Assembly (NCBI GenBank): GCA_013115125.1
Contig: JABANN010000178.1
Span: 1-56,704 of the forward strand
Direction: 5' to 3'
DNA length: 56,704 bases
DNA from: Perkinsus olseni
Taxonomy: Eukaryota; Perkinsozoa; Perkinsida
How positions within the stretch are numbered: the stretch's first letter is position 1; every line of letters starts with the position of its first letter. Positions 32,660-43,711 of this stretch are shown piece by piece. The notes beneath the pieces are model-generated. The model saw only the letters and a list, made by a program, of their open reading frames with translations. It was not told where the DNA came from and searched no databases. The position numbers and the translations under genes are program-made.

Positions 32660-34665
32660 ATGGTTTCATTTTGTCATGCTTCGACCGTTGTGGTGGTATG
32701 GAGTGTGGTAACTGCTCTACAAGGAGGCCCCATTAGGGTGAGAAAGTGCTTCGGTTGCCGAGGGTCTCTCAGTTGAACTCGCCAACTCCGGGAGGAATTT
32801 TGAATGTTTCATGCGACCCTGGGCAGAACTCTCGGTCAACAGACACGTACCCCTCGGAACTGCATTATCACAAATATTCCCTAACGAACTTCGTATTATA
32901 AAGGTGCTGTCAAACTGGACGAATTATCGTCCCGCCACTGCGGGTCCGAGCGCTGCGGAATGGGAAGCCTCGACCTCAGTCGATCAACGCATTCTCTTCT
33001 CGAGCGACGGTGTTTGTCTGTAGCGCAAGAGGACTCGGAAAAAGCCGTACGATCGTCCAAGTGGACGTCGCCCTTTTCAAACTGCTCTGTCGAAGCTCAG
33101 AAGCCTGCAGGCTCAGTACGACCAGAGTGCTGCGATGTCGAACCTTGGATCGGGGACCCGGGACGCATGCTATTCGGCCTGGAAGGAACGCAACAATGTA
33201 GCGGTTTTTTGTTGATGCCTTGGCAGCCTTCTTTTCAGGCAAGCGAGGCGTCCGTCGGTGTGTCGGCGCGAAGGGAGTCTTCGAACGAGTCTTTCCACCT
33301 GGACTGTGTCAGCTTTCAGAGGAGGTGGGCGGCTCTAGGCATGGCGCTTCCGAAAGGAGGTTTTCTTTTAGATTTTACAATACGACGCCATACGACAAGT
33401 TTTCGGATCCCTTTCGAGAGTCCTTCTCTGAAGAGGGCAAGCTCGATAAGCTCAAGTAACGCGAGGGTTCTTGAGTATTGCTCAGTTGTTGCGTATTGAG
33501 GTACGTGGCCAAGTACTATGTGAACTTGAAGTACTTCATGACCTTGACCGAGCTCGAAAGCGGCAATGGCTCGACTTGCAAACAGCAGTTGGACATGACG
33601 ATCAAACGCGACTTCAGGGGATTATCGGTTTACAAGGGTTTTCCCGAGTATGACGTGGACCCAACGCACTTTGGCGAATACCGACTGGCGTTGAGGAGCT
33701 TCCAAAAGATCTCATCGAGCTACGTGGGAAGGCGTCAGGAGTTTTGGACACTTGATCAGGTGAGAGCCTGCCGGTCGCTCTGTTGTAGACTAAGCCGAAT
33801 CCAAAGCACGCGTAGTGAGTAGAGGTGAGAGGCTTCATGCGAGCTTATCTAACGATGATGTCTTGGTGATGCCCTCTAGCGTCACGAGGACGAAACCTTG
33901 AAATCTGAGACAATAGCGACAATCTCTACCCCGAGTAGCAGACATAGCCTGGTGTTGGGTCGGGGAACCCAACGAGCCGAAATGTATTTTTGATCGGAGA
34001 AAATATATACGTCGCGCTCAGCGGCTACTAGTAGCTGTTGCGTAACGGGGACAGTTGGCTGATACGATTGTGACAGGATTGCATACGAAAAGTGCACCAC
34101 CTTGACGTAGTCACAGTAGCAATGTGGCGAAAGGCCCTCACTGTAGTGAAGCAGGCCTGCAGGTGGCCGCTGACGATGACGAACTTCTTTACTCACTAGT
34201 AGATATGTTGAACGCCAGGCATTGGGTCGGGAAGAGTTGATGATGCATTGTTTCCTTTCCCAGGCGGTCTTTTGAACATTTTTCTTTCTGAGGGAATTCA
34301 CTTTCGCGAGAGTGTGATTCTTCAGGCCGGGACGAAGCGAGGCGTCGAACTGCGCCAATCGAAGGTGACGGGCAAGTTCATGGTCGCATCGCTCACTGTG
34401 ATCAGCCCTCACAATATGTGAGTTGGGAATGAGTCGGTATGGCTCCCCCCAGTTTGTCTGTCTCAGAACAACGCCCGACGACTATCCGATCGACTACGCG
34501 AATCTCGAGGTTCTGAACAAGAAGGCGTCGCCTGAGTTGACCAAGTCCCACGACGCTCTCAGTAGAGCGGCGAAGGGTATATTGACTGCGAAGCGGATGC
34601 TGCCTGGGGTCCACTCGGCCAAGCGCATACACGCGGTCCTACTTAAAGAGGTGGTCTCGAAGTGA
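32660..34665 (+). CDS. Secreted tandem-family gene B (about 321 aa)
   Basis: Seven exons inferred: 32660-32737 (signal peptide ATVVVV-type, ending GGPIR, phase 0), 33030-33197 (KPYDRPSGRRPF to DACYSAWKERNN), 33239-33324 (86 nt, ARRESSNESFHLDCVSFQRR), 33372-33455 (84 nt, NTTPYDKFSDPFRESF), 33501-33759 (YVAKYYVNLKYFM to EFWTLDQ), 34326-34417 (92 nt, AGTKRGVELRQ to SLTVISPHN), and 34467-34665 (TTPDDYPIDYANLEVLNKKA to LLKEVVSK). The joins keep frame throughout. A signal peptide with no membrane segment predicts a secreted protein. No known domain is recognised. The intron at 33760-34325 is 566 nt, ten times longer than the others, and I see no feature in it. Confidence 0.75.
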
Positions 34666-35033
34666 ATTGAGAAGGTGTCTGAGTGATGTTCGGTGATGGT
34701 CATGGTGTTTATCGTTGTGATTGATGATGATTCTGTTTTGTTCCTTAATAACGTTCACCTCTGAGCACGGTTAGTAGATGGGCGGCTGATTGGGTGGGAA
34801 CTCCCACCCGGCGAATGGTCATCGAGGCCCCCTCCGCAAAGGTTCGGCTGGCCACTCGGCTGCTAACAGAGAAACTCGAGGGTCGGAAGCCTTCTCAAAT
34901 CGCCGTAACCTCAATTGCGAACTCCTCAAATTGCCTTCTTCCAGTGTACGCGCTGTGAGGATCCTCACAGCGGAGGACCATCGGCTGCAACACAACCAAG
35001 CAGGTCCACCCTTCCCTCTGTCAGTCCGCAGTA

Positions 35034-36670
35034 ATGGTCCTCATCCCTCATGGTCCATCTGTCGTCGTGGTGGTGATGGTATTGATGATGATGATGATGA
35101 TGATGCTGACGACTAGAGTGGACATTGTGGAAGGAGGCCGCATGAAGGTGGGAGGGAAGGGCCATCCCAACAGGCGAGCTTTTCGAGGCAAAGCTGAGTG
35201 GAAGCAATTACCATCATAGTGAGCACGTGCGCGTGCACTACCCGTCGCAGCGGTTCCCAAGCACCGTACTTAGTACGCCGTACTTGAAGTACGGCGTAAT
35301 TCAATACACGTATGCGTTATTTAATACATTTGATACGTGCTAGTTCTCCGTACCCGTACTAGGTTGACAGTTTAAGACGTACTCCGTACCGTACTTTCCT
35401 CAATCCAAGTACGGTTGCCCAGCTCTACTGTAGCGCAACAGTGCAACTTAGAGGATAAGTACATATACTTAACTTCTACTCAGCGTAATAGCGTGAGTAA
35501 TGGGAATATCTAGCGCAGCTAAGCCTAGCACTGGCATTGTGTGGTACGCTCACGCCTTCAGGGTGGGAGGCATCTTTCGAAGCCCTACGATCGACCGCGA
35601 TCGGAGTGGGCGGAAGATGCGCAGAAGCTCGCCGAGTTGACCGCCGAGTTCTCGAATTTCGGCCTCCTGCGACTGCCGCAGACGGGCTTGGGAGAGGTGA
35701 TTACTGAATTGTCTGATGTCAACCTGGAGGATACCTGCTCCTCGACCTGGAAGGATGAGAAGACTCCGGTAGCCTGTCGGCAGCGCCGTTAGGAGTAGCT
35801 TTCCGGCGTCTCTTCCTCAGGGCAGCGTGATGACAGCCACACTGTGGGCCCGCCGTGGGGCTCCCAAAGAGCCTTATCATCTCGACTGTATCAGCTTCCA
35901 TCAGAGGTGACCTGTGCCGAGACTGTTGGGTGGGAAGAGGGTCTCGTCAGGTTGAAAGATACCACAGCATTGAGTAACCTCACAGGCCCTTTCAAGAAGC
36001 TCATAAATACGAGTGGCATTCCCGGCTTCACGGACGTTCGGTACCTGTCGAAGTACTACGTCAATTTGAAGTACTTCATGCCCACCCAACTCGAAGGGGA
36101 TGGTCTGACCTGCCAACAGCAGTTGAACAGGAGGATTCAGGAGGGCCTCGGTGATGATCTGTCGGCAACCTACGGTATCGATCCAACACACTCAGGCGGA
36201 TACCTCCTCGCGTTCAACACCGCACACGAGATCTCCTCGAACGCAGGAACACAAGAGTATTGGTCTTTGGATCAGGTGGGCTCTCCTGTGCCGCGGCTTT
36301 TATAATTTCACCGTCTTTCTTGGGGCTGCTCAGGATGAAGTGGTCCGAGGTGTAGAGCTGGCATGGTTCAGGGACACTGGCAAGTACATGATAGTGTCCC
36401 TCACTATCATCAGCCCCTACAACATGTGGGTTGAGAAAGTGCTGGTTCAGCGTTTTACCACCATCCCTCTTCTCCAGGCCGATTCAGGGGAACTACCCGA
36501 TCCACTACTCGAATCTTGAGGGCATGAATATCGATGCATCAGCGTCGGCTGCCACGAACGAGTCGTTCTCTGCCTACATAGCTTACAGCGAGGCAGCTAG
36601 TGCGCTCCTGGAAGGGGACACTCCTTCCTTCACCTTGACTCCGCCCATATTCAAAGCCGCACTTGCATAG
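35034..36670 (+). CDS. Secreted tandem-family gene C (about 338 aa)
   Basis: Exons inferred: 35034-35147, 35562-35768, 35821-35906 (86 nt), 35951-36275, 36334-36425 (92 nt) and 36478-36670; all joins are in frame. The signal peptide contains seven consecutive Met from an ATG repeat between SVVVVVMVL and LTTRVD. Exon 2 has SKPYDRPRSEWAED and ends DTCSSTWKDEKTP; exon 3 gives TATLWARRGAPKEPYHLDC; exon 4 carries PFKKLINTSG and YLSKYYVNLKYFM, then GDGLTCQQQLNRRIQEGLGD; exon 5 has GVELAWFRDTGKYMIVSLTI; exon 6 has GNYPIHYSNLEGMN. There is no separate intron before YLSKYY as in B, E, F and G. Intron 1 (414 nt) contains the second hAT-like MITE. Function unknown; secretion is predicted. Confidence 0.8.
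35236..35428. mobile_element. 5'-truncated copy of the hAT-like MITE
   Basis: From CACTACCCGTCGCAGCGGTT to TTGCCCAGCTCTA this matches 5787-5942 of the complete copy. The left terminal repeat is missing. It has a 12-bp-arm palindrome (TACGCCGTACTT, G, AAGTACGGCGTA) near 35275-35299 that the other copy lacks. It sits inside intron 1 of gene C. Confidence 0.75.
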
Positions 36671-37110
36671 ACCTCTCGACGGCTATATGTTGGGCTACAC
36701 GAGATGTTCTGCTGTTCGCGCATGACGCCCTCCCTCGCGTTTAATGGCTCTGTTCTGTTGTTGGGTAGCTCAAGGATGAGGCGGGGCTGGACGGGGATCG
36801 ATCGACTACGCAGCTGCTCCTCGCCTCCAATTCATACACCCTGTAGCGAAGAAGGTAGAATATGCAAAGATGAGGCCCCTATGGCAAGTGGCAGTTGCAG
36901 CAGGTGGGGATGTATGTCGGCAGCACTCAAATTCTGGCTTAGTGCTGGATCAACTGTTCGGTCGTCGCTCGCTGTCACGTGCTGGCACAGTGGCCTCACT
37001 TTTACATGTTGTGTTCCGCAATGATGTTATAGAGAGGCAGCTAGGGTCCCGGGCAGGTTAAGAGCTACAGACCGAACCGCACGGCTCACCTCCGTCATAT
37101 CAGCTCTCCT

Positions 37111-37485
37111 ATGTTCATCCTTCATGGTCCGACGGCCGCAGTAGTGATGGTATTGATGCTCATGACGACTAGAGTGGACGCTCTGCGAGGAGGCCGCAGC
37201 AGAGTGAGTGGAGAGATACTCAGTTTCCCGACTGCCCTAGCAAGTTTGCTTTTCGGGAAAAAACGGACTGTACTAATCCGACCAATGGTGGTTCTCGAGA
37301 TGAGAAGGATATTTCGGGTAAAAATTAGGTTACTCAGAAAGCGTCGTCATTGTGGGTTGCGTGGCTTCCCGGATGGTTGGATGGTTTAGCCTTCCCCACT
37401 ACGTGAAATCAACAAAGGGACTGCTCACAATTCGTGGAGGCCGGCAGGTTCGTCGTCACGATCGCCACGGCCGAAACTGTGTCGA

Positions 37486-37520
<35 letters not shown>

Positions 37521-38865
37521 CTCGGAATGAGGGGATGTGCGGAGAATCGATCTCCACAGCTTCAGGCTCGCAGGGATCGTCGGACCCCATACGATCGTGC
37601 GCCACGGAGTCGGCGGAAACTCGATGATGTGACGGCGGCGTTGTCTAGCCTTGGCGTCTCACGAGTACCTGACCAAACCTTGAGCGAGATGAGCACTGAA
37701 CTCTTACGCATGGGCATCGCGCCCGACAGGGAGGGGGTCCAGCAACAGGACTGGGATGAGATGAGCGATTCTTTCTCGAATTTCCACCTGGCGGACACCT
37801 GCTACTCGACTTGGAAGGATGACAGGACTCCGGTAGCCTGTCGGCAGCGCCGCTAGGAGTAGCTTTCCGGCGTCTCTTCCTCAGGGCAGCGTGATGACAG
37901 CTACACTTTGGGCCCGCCGTGGGGCTCCCGATGAGCCTTATAATCTCGACTGTATCAGCTTTCATCAGAGGTGACCTGTGCCGAGACTGTTGGGTGGGAA
38001 GAGGGTCTTGTCAGGTTGAAACATACCACAACATTGAGTAACCTCACAGGCTCTTTCAGGAAGCTCGTTAATATTAGCGAGGTTCCCGGACATCCGCGGA
38101 CAGGCGTTCGGTACATGTCGAAGTACTACGTCAATTTGAAGTACTTCATGCCCGCACAACTCGAAGGGGATGGTCTGACCTGCCAACAGCAGTTGGACAG
38201 GAGGATTCATCAGGGCCTCGGTGATGATCTGTCGGCAACCTACGGTTTCGATCCGACGCACTCAGGCGGGTACCTCCTCGCGTTCAACACCGCACATGAG
38301 ATCTCCGCTAGCTCGATGAGACGAGCATTTTGGGATATCGATGAGGTGGGATTCTTGTTGGGAGGGACTTCGTGAGAGAAGTGGCCAGAAGACAGACGCT
38401 ACATAACAACCGCGGGAGCTGATGGCTTCGCGCTCTTGTTCACTTTGCCAGCGTTTGTACTGTGCATTCGTACCTCATGGGGAGTTCGTCTAGTGATTAC
38501 GTTTTGGGTGACCCAGAATGCTCAGGACGGGACAAGGCGAGGAGTGGAGTTGGTCTGGTCGAGGAACACTGGCAAGTACATGATCGTGTCCCTCACTATC
38601 ATTAGCCCCGGCAACATATGCGTTGAGAAGGTGCTGGTTCAGCGTCCTACCATCCCTCTTTGCCAGGCCGATCCCAGAGAACCACCCGATACACTACTCG
38701 AACCTCGAGTACATGAACGTTAACACATGCCTGCCTGGAGCCAACCCGATCCTCGATTACAACCATTTAGCGGGCCGGCTGATTGAAGAGGACGTTCATG
38801 ACAATGACGACCCCTCGACCCGGGCAATATTTGATGCTTTGCTCAACGACGCTCCCGAAGGCTGA
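37111..38865 (+). CDS. Secreted tandem-family gene D, altered splice donor in last intron
   Basis: Exons inferred: 37111-37203 (signal peptide TAAVVMVLMLMTTRVDA, ending GGRSR), 37566-37832, 37885-37970 (86 nt), 38015-38345, 38526-38617 (92 nt) and 38667-38865. Exon 2 is longer than in the paralogues (89 codons) and has an extra repeat-like segment (LSEMSTELLRMG). Exon 4 holds YMSKYYVNLKYFM and LTCQQQLDRRIHQGLGDD, nearly identical to C. The final intron should begin at 38618, but the two bases there are AT where C has GT, although the acceptor (TTTGCCAG) and the downstream exon (PENHPIHYSNLEYMNV to DAPEG) are intact. With normal splicing the protein would be about 355 aa. Without it the reading continues into the intron and stops after about 35 residues. 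D is closest to C. Confidence 0.75.
37486..37521. repeat. (ACT)n microsatellite
   Basis: Twelve ACT units in the first intron of gene D, upstream of exon 2. Confidence 0.9.
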
Positions 38866-39227
38866 TGAGAGAAGACAGCGATGGGTTTATGATCTTTCTG
38901 TCTGCTGTTGCGGTTTCACGTGTATGACTGTGTGCCATGACTCTGCTGTGTCATCGAGGAATATGCTCTGTGTCGTGGTCTGGGGGGAAAGCTACTTTAT
39001 CGGCCGGAGTGCCCAATTCTCGGAACCCGACCTTCCCTGCAAACAAGCATTCACCAGGGCAAAGGGTGTCGGAAATGCTGTGTACACTGGCGCAAAGCTT
39101 TCCAGTCAATTTCCGGCTCTTGTTTTCGTCGCCTCCTGCATCCAGTTCAACTCGATAGTTTGTAGCAGCAGCTCGTTCTGAGGAACTCACGCTCGAAAAT
39201 CGTTAGTCGCTTGTTGCCCCCATCACA

Positions 39228-40910
39228 ATGAAACTACCCTTCCCCCATTGTGCGACGGTCGTGGTGACATGCATGGTGATGGCCGGTGTGAGGGCAGGAG
39301 GTCCCATCAGGGTGGGTGAACACCTATACCGGAATCTTAGTTAGATCGTCTAACCGCGAGTCTCCGCAAAACTCTGACGGAGCCCTTACTCACGTTGCCG
39401 GAAGAATCAACATGCTCAGAGACACGCTCATAACCTAGTACTGCGAACTTCCTGTCAACCTTCATGTGCTGGTCGCGGCCGGGCAATGATTCGGCCAAAC
39501 CGAAATTTGATCGAACGATTTCTTTTCTCCCGTCAGATGGACTCCTAGCCGGAGCTGTTAATCTGAGAACGCGCGTGAAATCTGTTCCTTTTTCTGTTGG
39601 CAGCCTCGGTTGGAGGAAACGGCTTTGTCAAGTCCTACTAGGCCGGATGCTTTCAGGATCGGGCGGAGCGCTCATCGCCCTATGGTCGGGCACGAGGGAG
39701 TCGGAGAGCTCATTTGAGGAAGACAGAAAGTTTGGAAGAGAGGGAAGCTCTCTTACAACGGCTGCGGGCTCAGCAGCACTTCAACGAGATGATGGGGAGT
39801 TTCTCGAGCTTCGGCGTAGCTCCTACCAGTGGGGGTGATGGCACCTGCCAATCGACCTGGAAGGATGAGAAGACTCCGGTAGGCAGTCAGCAGCGGCGTT
39901 AGGAGTGGCTTTCCGGCGTCTCTTCCTCAGGGCAGCGTGACGACGGCTGCACTTTGGGCCCGCCGTGGGGCTCCCAATGAGCCTTACCATCTCGACTGTA
40001 TCAGCTTCCATCAGAGGTGACCTGTGCCGAGACTGTTGGGTGGGAAGAAAGTCTTGTCAGATGCGAGGGTGCCACGCCGTACTACGACCGCTCAAACCTT
40101 TTCAAAACGCTCATCCCTGATGACGAGATGCCCATTTCTTTCGAGTATGCGGCTATGGACGGGTTCTTCCCCTCCTACTTGGGCCTGTTTAGGTACATGT
40201 CGAAGTACTACGTCAATTTGAAGTACTTCATGCTCACACAACTCGAAGGGGATGGTCTGACCTGCCAACAGCAGTTGGACCGGAGGATTCATGAGGGCCT
40301 CGGTGATGATCTCTCGGCCTACAGTGATACCCTCGAGTATGGTATCGATCCAGCGCACTTTGGTGTATACCGCTGGGCATTCGACAACGTCCGTACCATC
40401 TCTTCGGATACATCGGGAAAATGGGAGTACTGGTTCTCCGATAAGGTGAGCTTCAACCTAGCGCCCATCCGTAAGGCGCTACAGACCATCTGCTTGGTCG
40501 TATCCCTTCCGGAGAATCGAGCTCGAGTGCCCTTCAGGCTGGAATCAAGCGAGGTGTGGAGCTTCGCTGGGCCAACAATGTTGAGAAGTACATGATCGTA
40601 TCCCTCAGTGTGATCAGCCCATACAAAGTGTAAGGCGAGATGATGCTGATAACGACCACGCTTGGCACTCTCTCCATGCGCTTCTCGCAGGGCGACCTCG
40701 GACGGCTACCCAGTCCGCCACTCCAACCTCGACGAGTTGAATAGGAAGAGTCGTTCGTTCTTGGAAGGGCAAACAGAGTACGCTGCGCTGAACCAGCTTC
40801 TGACTCTCGGTGAGGCAGCAAAGCCCCTCGCGGGAAGAAATCTCAGCCACCCATCTTGGTGGCTCTCGCTTGAGCTGGTACATTCTGTATTGCTCAAGGA
40901 AGTCCTCTAG
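39228..40910 (+). CDS. Secreted tandem-family gene E (about 346 aa)
   Basis: Exons inferred: 39228-39311 (signal peptide ATVVVTCMVMAGVRAGGPIR), 39657-39878 (SSPYGRARGSRRAHL to GTCQSTWKDEKTP), 39931-40016 (86 nt), 40061-40144 (84 nt), 40193-40445 (YMSKYYVNLKYFM to EYWFSDK), 40538-40629 (92 nt, AGIKRGVELRWANN) and 40691-40910 (TSDGYPVRHSNLDELNRK to LLKEVL). The 48-nt segment 40145-40192 is treated as an intron because F and B have one at the same place and removal aligns the proteins exactly; it has no stop and is a multiple of three, so retention would insert 16 residues. Shares a tract with gene G that looks recently converted. No recognised domain; secretion predicted. Confidence 0.8.
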
Positions 40911-41259
40911 ACCAAGGCCACCCGCTGAACCGATGTCCTCGCTGTCCACTACTTATCCATGTTGTGCATTGTCTTGTCTGATGAGTCTGTTGTGTCGGAG
41001 GGCAACTTCTTCGTTCGAGGGTGGTTCAGTACTGAGCAGCGCGCGGCTACCGGTCGGCTCCGCTCAGCCGTGGAGCGCTCGCAGGCTCCGAGAACTTGGT
41101 CGTTCTGATTGAATTCTCACAGCCATCGATCTGTCGAATTCTTCGGTCGAGCGATTCTGAACGAATCATCTCCCAGGTTAATAGCAGCTCTGGCCTCTAA
41201 TTCGGTTCGCTAGATAGCTGCGGCGTTACTCGAGGAAACCACATGCCATTCCTGTAGTA

Positions 41260-43015
41260 ATGACGTTTTTCAAGCCCTATGTTACGATTGCCACCGTGAC
41301 GTGGTTGATGGTGATGGCGATGGTCGGTGCTCCAAAGGACCCTCGTTCTGCTCTACAGGTGAAACGACCCCTTCGTCGCTCTCTGATTGGTCCACTATAG
41401 TGGATGGTGTTTTACGATAATCTCCACAATCCCGTCGGGCGCTCCAGAATTACGGAGTGATGGGTGATTCTCTTACTGTTGTCCTTCTGTGAGTTCGAAA
41501 TTCTCATCAGATGCGAAGATTATCGTCTCTTGATTGCTCAAAACACGATTATTGTTGGGTCTGCTCTCCTGTACTTCCCCCATGCCCGATGGTGAGGCCC
41601 TCGTTTTCAGGCCAGAAGGGCACGCTCGACGCCCTACGGTCGCCGTTCGGCAGAGCGGCCTGAACACGAGTATCCAAACAGAGTAGAAATGCGACTTTTG
41701 GGGTTCGAGATAGCTCAGCAAAACGCTGATGAGCTGCTGTATGAACTCTCACGTGTCACCGTTGCTTCTGGTGGGGGTGAGGATGCGTGTCACTCGACTT
41801 GGAAAGATGACAAGACCGTAGGCGCTGGTTCGCTGTGTGTGAGCCGCGGAAAGATACCTCTTCAGGGAGGCAATGCATCAGCTACACTGTGGGCCTGGCG
41901 GGGGTCGCCCAAAGACTCTTATCATCTTGATTGCGCCAGCTTTCACGAGAGGTGGTTTGGTAGCGGCCGAGTGATGAATGAGAGAAATATGTTTTCAGGT
42001 TCAACGGTACAACAGACTCCTACGACCCTCCCGGCTTCTTTGGGTGGATCATCCCTGAGCGGGAGGTGCCCGATTACGATTGGTAATTTTGCACCCTCGC
42101 CTTGTTACCGAGACGCTACTTCAGGTACATGTCCAAGTACTACGTCAGCTTGAGACACTTCATGTCCCGTACCAAGCTCACAGGGGGTCTGACCTGCCGA
42201 CAGCAGTTGGATAGGATGATTTGGGATAAAAGCGGTGATGATCTCGCGGCCTTCGAGGAGGGCGTGTATCCGATAAACTCAGGTGTATACAGCTTGGCGT
42301 CGGGGATAGCTGAAAAGATATCCTCCATCGGGGCGGGAAGATGGGAATTCTGGTCCTTTGATGACGTGAGCGTCTCACCGGCTGAAATTCCGAAATCTTC
42401 CTGCTCTTGTGCGTTCGTTCGCTCGTTCGAACGTTCGAATTATTTTTCTACGACCATATCGGTTGAACTCGCGAAGGCCTAGTAATATACCTTGTCGCTG
42501 CCGACAAGTATGATACGACAGTATGTACCGCCCACCGAAATAGTTATTATTATTATTCTGTCAGTTTTGATTTTATACACCCACTAAAGCGGCTCCCTAC
42601 GATCTGTAAGTGAGCACTACGCCAGTTGTTGTTCAGAAAATGGATAGGCGAGGCGTGGAGCTAGCCTTGCCCACCAACACTGAGCTTGGCAGCATGGCAG
42701 AGTTCAAGATCGTATCCCTCACTGTTATCAGCCATCGCAACGTGTAAGACGAGTTTATCTCGGAGTTGAAGATTTTGATTCTCTTCACCCATCTTGAGCA
42801 GGCGGCTCCCAAGCGGGTATCCAATTCATCACTCCCGGGCTGAGAACTTGACGAGCATAGCTCAGTCGTTCGTGAAAAGGGGCTATGATTCTGAAGTCGA
42901 CCTCCTTATGGCCTGTGGAAGAGCAGCGAGAGTCCTTATGGGTGGTGAAGGGAAACCGTCATCTGAGGCGGTCGCAATTCGACTGATACATCAGGCTGTC
43001 CTTAGAGGGGCTTGA
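41260..43015 (+). CDS. Secreted tandem-family gene F (about 345 aa)
   Basis: Exons inferred: 41260-41358 (signal peptide VTIATVTWLMVMAMVGA), 41611-41817 (STPYGRRSAERPEHEYP to DACHSTWKDDKT), 41866-41951 (86 nt, SATLWAWRGSPKDSYHLDC), 41999-42082 (84 nt, FNGTTDSYDPPGFFGW), 42125-42365 (YMSKYYVSLRHFM to EFWSFDD), 42637-42743 (107 nt, an enlarged exon 5, RRGVELALPTN) and 42802-43015 (LPSGYPIHHSRAENLTS to LIHQAVLRGA). The intron 41818-41865 is 48 nt, in frame and stop-free. Proteins F and G share a C-terminal motif LLxACGxAAR and AIRLIHxALL, so they form a subgroup. Confidence 0.8.
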
Positions 43016-43711
43016 AAGCCTATGACACTTTCATGATCATGCAGAGATGTTTGTGTTGCCGCTTGCTGCTACCTGTTAACGTGTACTGACGTGTGTCGCT
43101 GTGACTGGGGAATTTGTTTTGTTGACAATGCTTAAAGTAATGCGTAAGGAGCTGTTTCGAAGTTTCGCCAGCTCTCGCAGACACTACGGTCGCAATTATC
43201 TGATCTTCCTGAGTTGACTTTTCGATGACTTTCTTGAGAGGAGCCCTCATGCTGTAAAAAACTCATCGTTACTTTCGATCTGTCCGCTTTGTGTCTTATT
43301 CATGACCATAGAAGGACTTATACCGGCAGATTGAGTACTCTAGCCGCGAAGTGACAAGAAATTATCGCAACAGTTAGCAGCAAAAGTCCTGTATTTATCC
43401 CATCACTCCGCGTGATTCACGAGGTCAACTTCTGTCCGAATCTCGTGACGCCAATTGGTATGCATTCGCTGGCTGAAGTTGACGGGGTTGAGTCCAGAGT
43501 CGCATTTGTTCCGATGGGCTCATGTATGCCATATCATATTACAGCCAGATTCTGTTGCTCGGTGACTCACGTTTCCATCGTAACGCGGAGAAAAGATCAT
43601 CATAAATCTTGTGCTAGCACGAGTTATACGAAACTTTTCTCTGTTGATAGGGGGAAGGGTACTAGGTAATTCTCAGTGTGTTACATCTTTCGTTGATATC
43701 TTGTCGTAATA

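Noticed and set aside
36704-37060. Possible eighth array gene or remnant between C and D
   Set aside because: No signal peptide and none of the conserved family blocks in any frame.
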